From Hymenolepis diminuta (lineage: Eukaryota; Platyhelminthes; Cestoda; Cyclophyllidea; Hymenolepididae): DNA of 64,000 nt. Positions 15,401 to 24,400 of this stretch are shown here, one piece after another. The DNA lies in assembly GCA_900708905.1 (NCBI GenBank), contig CAADRB010000029.1, positions 1,786,946 to 1,850,945 of the forward strand, given 5' to 3'. The translations under genes and the position numbers were made by a program. The notes under the pieces were generated by a model. The model did no database searches, had not been told where the DNA came from, and saw only the letters and a program-made list of their open reading frames with translations. Position 1 is the stretch's first letter. Each line of letters opens with the position of its first letter.

Positions 15401-18400
15401 TTTTCCGTATTTTGTAACTTTTTAAGTCCTGCAAATTAAATTTCATAAGTTCTGTAATTGGAATATCTGATAATAACAAATTATAAACTTTGTTTTTCGA
15501 AGGTTTGTAAAGTAAGAAACTCAATTAAAAGTTCAGTAATATTACAGCATTTCTCATTATTTGCATAGTAGACTGTAAAATTTTGGATAGTATTATAATG
15601 ATACGCAGCAGGACAAAAAAATTTTACTATTTAAAATTGAAATTCATTAATAATAAGTCAAATAAATGATAAAGTGGAGGTGATTGATTAGAATTTAAGA
15701 GTGGTTAAGATATCTAGAACTTACTTCAATTGCTTTTTGGATTTGAGTTCGGTAATATTTACTTATTGAGTAATTAATGTTCCAAAATTCAAATTTCATT
15801 GTTCGCCTGTCTTACTAAGCGAATTCTCATTTGCGATATTTAGTGCTTATTGGTCGACTGCTTAATTAAGATCTTGTCACTTAAACATAGTTTTTCTTTC
15901 GACGGATAGGAAGTTATGATGATCCAAATGACATTAAGCAGTTTACGTGAGTCTTAATAGCTAGGCTGAGATATTATGGTTATTGTATTATAATTATTAT
16001 AAAATATAATTTTACACCTGGTCTATCATTTCAAACATTGATTGTAGTCGCTACCTTAGCTACGTCCACTTTTATCTATAACAGATAATTAGCTGCATAT
16101 GTTTCCTTTCATTAGATGATTTCAGTTGAATATCCTTTATCCTATCTCAACTATTATTAATCCTTACACTTACATCCACTTTTATAAACTATAAAATTTC
16201 GAATAGTCAATTTATAAGCCTATATAAAAAGGTAGAACTTTCGTTAATTAACATTTTCTAAATATGCCGACATTTTAATGTGCTTCATCATGAGATGTAG
16301 TGGTCACGGGTTGTGACTATGCACTTATGTTTTCCGTTGGAATCGTATGGATATATTTTTTCGCAATCTTCACAGATGCTCATAGCAAAGCGAATAGATT
16401 TGCGATCAATTTTCTTGAAAACGCATATGAGCGTTGGAAACAATAAAATTGTCAAATAATTGGCGTAGAAAAGTATAAATAGTAAATAAAATCAGAAAAT
16501 CTTAAGGTCTGACTCTGCTGGAGTTTTGGACTAATCTAATTTTCTATTAGTACTTAATGATAACAGCTTATTGTGTCATTTCTAATGCACGGAAGTTACA
16601 TTTCGGGATCTGATCCAAGGACTCTATTAGGAAGTCCGATCGAGTATTTTCGGTGCATATGAAAGAAACTCGCATGTCTCACATCTTGTGCACAGGATTA
16701 TCGATTATTTTGATGGCAAAGAGTAGTCACCGGTGCCAAAAGTCTTCTTCATTCTTTCTTCTGAGGTCAGAGTAGCGTAGAGTAGAGAGCATAAAAGGCA
16801 GCTGAGCGGTTATAAAAGGTTTCTAAATGAATACCTGCCTTAGGCGTGCAGAGCTTATAGTATAGTTTGTTAAATCAATTAGACAGTTCTAATTAAATTG
16901 TTCTTACTATTATCTAAAAGTGGATATATCAGAATAACCAGCTGTTTGATATTGAGTTCATCAATGTATCATAATAAAACAATGACGATCATTTTAAAAA
17001 TCTGATTTTTGTTAATAATTTGAAACTCGAAAACTGAAAAATGCTGAATTGCAGCGCATTTTTCTTAAAAATGAAAATTATCCTGAATGCTATAAGATAT
17101 GAATGCAAAATTGATATATTTTTCTCTCATATGTATCACTGCTATATTACTAGATTGAGCAGAAAGTTGATTTTGAGCGAATGTTAAGGAGCTCTGCAAC
17201 GCTAGAATCATGTTAACTATTGCTCTCCTGCTAGTATCTTGGATTTCTGAAGACAAAAATATATCTCAAGTGGCTTAACAAGCATCTAGAATAACAAACC
17301 TGCCAATAAGTTCCGGAAACAGCAAACTTGACATCAATCAGATAAAAAAGAAAATTTAAACATTAAAATATTAGGGTATAAACAATGGATTATGCACAAG
17401 AGGTAATAAACGTACAAACTAGATCCAAAGGTCAACTTGATAGCCCGGCTTTTTTACCCACTTCAACTGTTTCACTGTTCCCTCCGTTACAGTTCTTTCC
17501 CATACAATGAATATCTGCTATTTTTCTTTACCTTGCTATAAGTAATAAATTAATGAAAGTGTTTAATAGTTCCATCTTCCAATGTAAAATATGGGCCATA
17601 TAATATACCCATTATTTATTTGGATGTCTTTTTACATTATTTGACAGTTTAAAATGAGGGCAGATTTGGCGGGACTAGTTGCAACCTTTGAGATGTATTT
17701 ATGTCTTTCTATCTTGTCTCTGTATCTCGGCTGCGATGCATTTACGTTTTGGTCAAATGTGCACTGTTTAAACTCTACGATGGGCGAAACTCCGACATTG
17801 GTAAAAACAAAAGCCTCCAATTAAGGCAAAGATTTTATCTCTGAATAAAAAAGTTAAAGCTTATTGCTTAGTTGTGAGGCAAATTTTGGCTTTAAACGCT
17901 CAGTTTTAGTTAAATGATCAGGATAAGAGTTTGATTTCAGCAGAAATCTTTTCATTAATAGTAAGATAATGTACATAAAGAACTTTGAGAATTAATAGGT
18001 AAGTCAAATACAGATCATGTGTCAAAGAAAAAGGTGTATTTAGTACTCATAAAAAAACAAGAGGAGTTATAAATTTTCATCTGAACCCAGAGAATAGTGA
18101 AGAAGTCCAAGTCAGTATATTCATAGTTTGTGGCGTCCAGATGTTTGGCCATTCACTTAGGGTACATTTTTCTTCTGATATTTAAGCTATCAGAAGATTG
18201 ACTGGAACTAATATAATTCTTTTAGAAATATGTGTTTAAATTCTTTGAACAAAAATTATATATGGAACTCGAATGAACAGACCATTGCACAAAAACGTTT
18301 GAGGAATTTTCTATAACACATGGTGAAAATGAAATATAAATTAATTTTCGCTTATGGATGTTCCAAGAATAGTGCAAGAAAAATAGGTCATCGTCATAAA

Positions 18401-21400
18401 TTGCTATAGGGCAAAAATTACTGAATGCTTAGGAACCATGGTTTGCTTAAGGGGATAAAGCTCTATAAGATAAAGGTTTAAAGGTATAGCAATTAACTTT
18501 AAAGAGTAAAAGAAAAGAGGAAACAACCATCTTGACACAGTGGTTGCTTATATCTTAGGAAGAAAAAGATATTCAATTTTTATTGGTGTACTCTGCGCTC
18601 ATGTTGAGCTGTGTCCTGGCAAGCCCTTTCGTGATGGCTGGTGCGATTACCAGCTCGGCCTACTTCCAATACTCGAGTAGCGACTTGGTATGTGGCTTAG
18701 AGTTAGCTTAATAGCTTAATATGCAAATAGAGGGCAAAATTGGGCAAATTTGAAAACAACATGAATTTTTATTTTTTCTTTATCTGAACTCACTTGTCAT
18801 GCTTAAATCTCGTTACATTTTTTGTCGATAGTTTACTTATTTTCTCCAGTAACCTTATGTTATTGCAGTAGGAAAATATAGTATTAATTGCTTTGATTAG
18901 TTTGAATATCTTATATCAACTTAAGCCACAGACAAATACATTTAATCTGTAACTTCACAAAGGAGTAATTCACAAATTCAAGGGCATACAATCCTTTATA
19001 TGAACAATGTTTTCTCACAGGTCAACATATCCATTATCATATTCTAAGAAAAGTTATCAGAATCTGAATTATCAATAATATTTTAGAGAATTTTCTTTGA
19101 ACTCTAATTTTATAGAGAGCCCAATTGTACCTGTAGCCAATGGGAACAGGAAATTTTCGGTATAATCATTGGTAATAAACCTTATATTAATTCTTTTGTT
19201 TTAATGCTTATTATGATCATGTATACGTATTGTTTTTATATCATATGTAGGAGTCCAAAATTGTTTTTTTTAGGATGCATTCAAAATTTCAACCTATTGA
19301 TTACTGCGGAGTTCAAGATGTGATGAGTTGCCTGTTGAAGATATTTGACAGTATTTCAGCTTCAGCAGATTCGATTCCTATTTGTATGCATTAATCAGCC
19401 TTTAAATTCAGTGGTAATCTTTTAACATATTGAAAACAAGCCAGTTTTCTTAATTTCCCCCTAATATGGTATTTTGAAAGTTTTAATTATATATATGTAT
19501 GTAATATATAAATCAAGCGTTTGAAAATGTTATTTTCTTAAAATTAATTTCATCAATTCATTTTAGAGTAAAAATTACTCACACAACGTTTAATTTTTAA
19601 TTTTACACCTTAAAGTTCGGAGTATGAGTTTATAAGATCTTATTGTATAATTAATATGACGAGAAGAGATGGTGATAATTTCTGAACTGAAAAATCTGTT
19701 CTAATTGTTGAAAATTTCCAATTCCAAAATTTTAAACAATGTTATTTATCGAGGTTCTGTAACCGTTTTCTGTAGAAATATTTCACCTGAAATAAAATAC
19801 ACCAAAGAACCCCTAAACAGTGAAATTGCGAAAATTTCGTTTTCTGTCAAAATAGAATAATAACAAGACAAATAGCAGATGCACTCTGTTTATTGACAGA
19901 CAAATCTGCAATTTTGTATTCTAGCTAAAATTTGTTTTTGGATGAATAAGCCATCCAAATTTGCTGGGAAATTCTATTTCCCACCTTTTGGTCTCACATT
20001 ATTCCTTTTTTTCCAGCCTTACGACTTGGACAATTCAAATCCGAAAAATATTATCACACCCTGAAGAGTAGGAAGAAAACTTTGATTGATGTCGTTATAT
20101 TATTATCTCATAGCGATGTAGAAAGAAACTTAAATCGGTTAACAATAAATCCAGCAGATCACAAGAAGAAGTGGATGGAAAAGATGTTAAGATGTTTTTA
20201 AATTGGAGCTGAATAATAATTGTATGATGGGTAGTTCATGTTCCAAAGCCTACATTTCATGATTTCTCCCATGGATTACTGATCAATGTCTTCCCCACGA
20301 TATATTCAGTGCCTGTTAACCTGCCGCTTAATTACGATTGTCAGTTTTTGTCATTTCAAATCATTTTTCCATAATAGAAAAATCAGAAAGATCCTGCATA
20401 ATATTCTAGAATGACAACAATGCTGAGATAGTTTAAGCCTTTAACTTAACAAGAGCTCAATAAACAATTTTATTCCAAGATGCACTATTAAATAAACTAA
20501 AAAAAACATTGATAAATATTTTAATACATAGTACATTGGTTCTAACAATAAACAAAGTGTTTGAATTTGTCTTACATGTTTTCAGATAAAATAAAGGGTT
20601 AATCACTCGAATCAACGCCACCCCCTTTTCCTCTTTAATAGTCCTTAATTCCCCTTCATATTTCATTCAGGTCTTTTCACAAACATATGGTCAGCCATTG
20701 CTAATAAAAAATCCTATTTTATTGTTTTTAACATATAGAAAGGTTGATTCTGCCTTCCTTTATTTTATGCATTTATTTTATCCCTAAATATATTATCCCA
20801 TATCATCGTGTGAGTATATTTACTTTTGAGGTCATTCATCAATAAGACAAAAATTACATTTGAAAACACAAAAATATTCTGCTTATTACAGTTTCGCAGC
20901 TGAATGAAAAAAATTGCATTTTTCAGACGATTAGTGGTTTTAGCCAAAATGTCTGTTAAAATAAACAAACAAATTTTATTTGCTCCCCTTTAAAATTCTA
21001 TTTCCCTCGTTTCCAGAGAATTTATTGCATAGCCTGAAGGAATTAAACACATTTTTTTCAAAAATTATTTCTTCACAAACGACTATTTATAGACACCAGC
21101 AGTCAACACCGAGATCATTGATAGGAAATAAAAAGAAAATGATAACAATTTAAACGCTGAAATTTATTTTCATGGAATGTTCTACCATTTCTATCATTAA
21201 ATCATATTTTCCCTATATAACATACAAATTTTATTTGGACGAATGTTTCACATTTAATTTACATGATTTTTAAATTTTGGCATAATATCAATATTATATC
21301 AACTTTTCTCGAAAATAATGTTTTTATAAATAAATTCTCCATGAAATCTTGAACTGAGAAATCGTGAAAATTTTATTTTCTGTTAAAACATAAAGCACAA

Positions 21401-24400
21401 CAAAATTGAAAGATGATGTATATAACGCTTATTGATTGGCAAATCCCCATTTCGGTATAAAACTTTTTCAGATGAATAAGGTTTCATAATTAGAGGTTAA
21501 TTTTTCTTTTCTGCATCTTGAATTCACCATCGGCCTCCTCTACTATCAGAAGACTTGGAAAATTTTGAACCCAAAATGAAACTATTTGCATGGTCCAAAG
21601 ACAAGGGTGAATATTTCTTGGGTATATATCATTATGTTTTAGGTCTTCGCTTGAAATTCATTCTGAATCGCTCCGCTAGATCACATAAATGCTGATAAAC
21701 TATTTAGGCGTTTTTGTTTGTCCCTAAAATAAGCAAAAATTTGGGATTTATGTAACAAGTTTGCAAGTAAATCAGATAATCAATTACTTTTGGTAATAAT
21801 GGCCCATTTTTTCTAATTCTAATGTTCCTTATTTTGTTTATGTATTTCGCCAAGATTGATCTGCCTTTTAATAAACATTTGGTCTGCAGATATCACTAAA
21901 AATCCCGTTTAAAACTACTAACATATAAACAAATTGACTCTTTTTAAATCTGATCAGTTTCTCTATAATATTAAAAGATTTTTATTCAGCGAAATATCAC
22001 TTCAAATATCATTTAGTTCGATCTCTAATCCATAGTATTTTGTATTTCTATTTTACTTCTAAATGTATTCGCCTGCGTCTTGCCCAAATCTAATCAATAT
22101 ATTTATTTTTGAAATAATAACTTCAAAATCAGAAGTTGTCATTGAAATTGCAGAGCCGTCCTGCTCATTTCACTTACACGGCGAAGTGAAAAGAATCTAT
22201 ATTTTCTAGATGATGGATGAAACATTTAATTTGGCTAAAATGTCCTCCAAGGTAAACAAGTGGATTAAACCAATTTTCATTTTAAATTCGATTTTACTCC
22301 TTGAAAACCGTTCATAGCTGACATAGTCTGTCTAGCCAAAATTAAAGGGACATAAACTTCTAACTCTTTTAATAATCTTATCACAGCGAAATTTTGGAAA
22401 CTTTTTTGAAGGATTTTGGTAAATTAAGTATATTTCCTTAAAGTGACATTATTTGTAAGTAAGTTTCTCCGTAATGTACAATAAGATAAAATAATTAGGC
22501 CTTAAAATTTCATCTTTTTCACAAATGATCCATTTTCTTTTATTTGACATATCAAGTACAATATGAGTATTTCCTCCGAGCATATCAACAAAAAGACTGA
22601 GCTTATATTACAAAACAAATGAGCATGCTTTCTCTGGTCTATCCATTTACGCATAAAAATATTAACATTCTAGAAAATTCTATGCACGAGGTTATACATT
22701 TCTTAGATTGCTACAGCTAACTGCACGCAAAGGGACAGTTTTCTCACTTAGTTCCATTCCAAAATTCATGTGGACATAAATTCGTTCTAGTAACTGAAAT
22801 TTTAGGGTATTAGAGCATTGTGCAATGAAATATAATAGAAGAACAACTCAATGAGATTCACACTTAATTGAAATATACATTTCTTTTTTTAATAAAGGTA
22901 GTTTAAATACACTAATCAGATAGGCAGTTGCATGACTACAGCAGAGGGAAAACAGATTAGGGAAAAGGAATAGATATTTGGTTAAGAAGCTTCGAGATAA
23001 TTGATTCTTCTTTTCGCGTCCTAAAAAGCATAAACTGCTGCTTTTGCGAAGGATCTTTTGGAAGGGCTTGCACTGAAGTCAATGTCAATACTAATTACAG
23101 CGTTCTGATACGTGACGTCTCAACCGCCACTGTTTTACCACATTTATTTACGTTGAAACTTTCAAACTCGTACTCTGTGAAGTTTTGGAATAGATGCAAG
23201 AGTCAGGAAATCAGGAGAAATCTATTTCATCTAGACCCTCGGATAATCAGGCCAAATGTTTTTCTTCAGTTTGAGGTGATCAATTCGCCAGTGCATCCTC
23301 ATTTGCAGGAAGTCGATGAAATTGAGGTTCAACGAATGCAGGTCTTAAACACATCCCTTTGCGTTATGTCTGGTAACTGATAATGCGAGAAATAGGATTA
23401 TTGTAGGGTTCATAATCTGAATTTCGCCTTTTTTCTTCTCAAATACGCATCGCGTTTAATATCTTAACCCCCTGTTTATGTATGCAGATTCAGAAAAATT
23501 TTTATTAAATGACATTTTAGCAGTAATTTTCGTCTTTCTTATGAAGATTTGTGTGTTAATTTAGACCTTTCTATCATCATTGTTCGCCAAGGTTTTTTAA
23601 ATTAATTTATTCAGTAAGAACTTTAACACTCATTTCTCCTCTACTGTGTAAACCTAACATCCTCCATCAAGAGGTTTTCTGAATAGTCTTTAGCCTATTA
23701 TCATGCACTTTACGACAGGTGACTGTTAATATTACCATACAAAAGAACTGGATTGATAAATGCTCCTAGACGTTTTGCTCTATCCTTATCCAAAAGCACT
23801 TAAATAGAGAATGAGATAAGTATTTTGTAATTTATTTATTTTTTCTGCATCATTTGGCAGAAAAAACTCAATTGACTGAAATAAGATGATAAGTAATCTT
23901 TCCTTCTGCAAAATGCAATTACTTAATTTACAATACTTGCTTTTTGTCCAACTTATTTGTTCCATATACCGTGGTTTTATCTTCATTTGCTTTCAAAAAT
24001 AAAATAATAATTATCAACTATTCTATGTAGCGTAGAGCATCGATCACACAAAAAGAATGATGAGTCCTTGAACTCTGGCAAGCACATTCCTCCATCGACT
24101 AGGCAGTTCTAAAGTGCATTCATCTTATCAATCAAGAGGCCCTAGAATTCTAGAGACTGCTAAGATATTTGTAACCATTATTATTTATTCAGAAATCTAG
24201 TATTAGTAAGACTTGATACTATATCTCAACTGACTCTAAAAATGTAAAACTGATCCTTTATAAGACATTACCATTTATTTGATACTCATTCTCAAATATG
24301 CATTAAAAGATTGTTTGATTTCAAGTTCCATCTCTTTCGGCTTAATGAAATGAATGCGAGTAAAGTGATAAATGAATAATTTTAAATAATTTTATTTCTA

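Noticed and set aside
17144..17245. Minus-strand exon-like frame IQDTSRRAIVNMILALQSSL with good acceptor
   Set aside because: No partner exons on the minus strand, and it lies inside an intron of the + strand gene; the + strand is also partly open here. Probably chance.
17632..17820. Minus-strand 62-codon frame
   Set aside because: Opposite-strand shadow of exon 4, which has consistent splice sites and phases.
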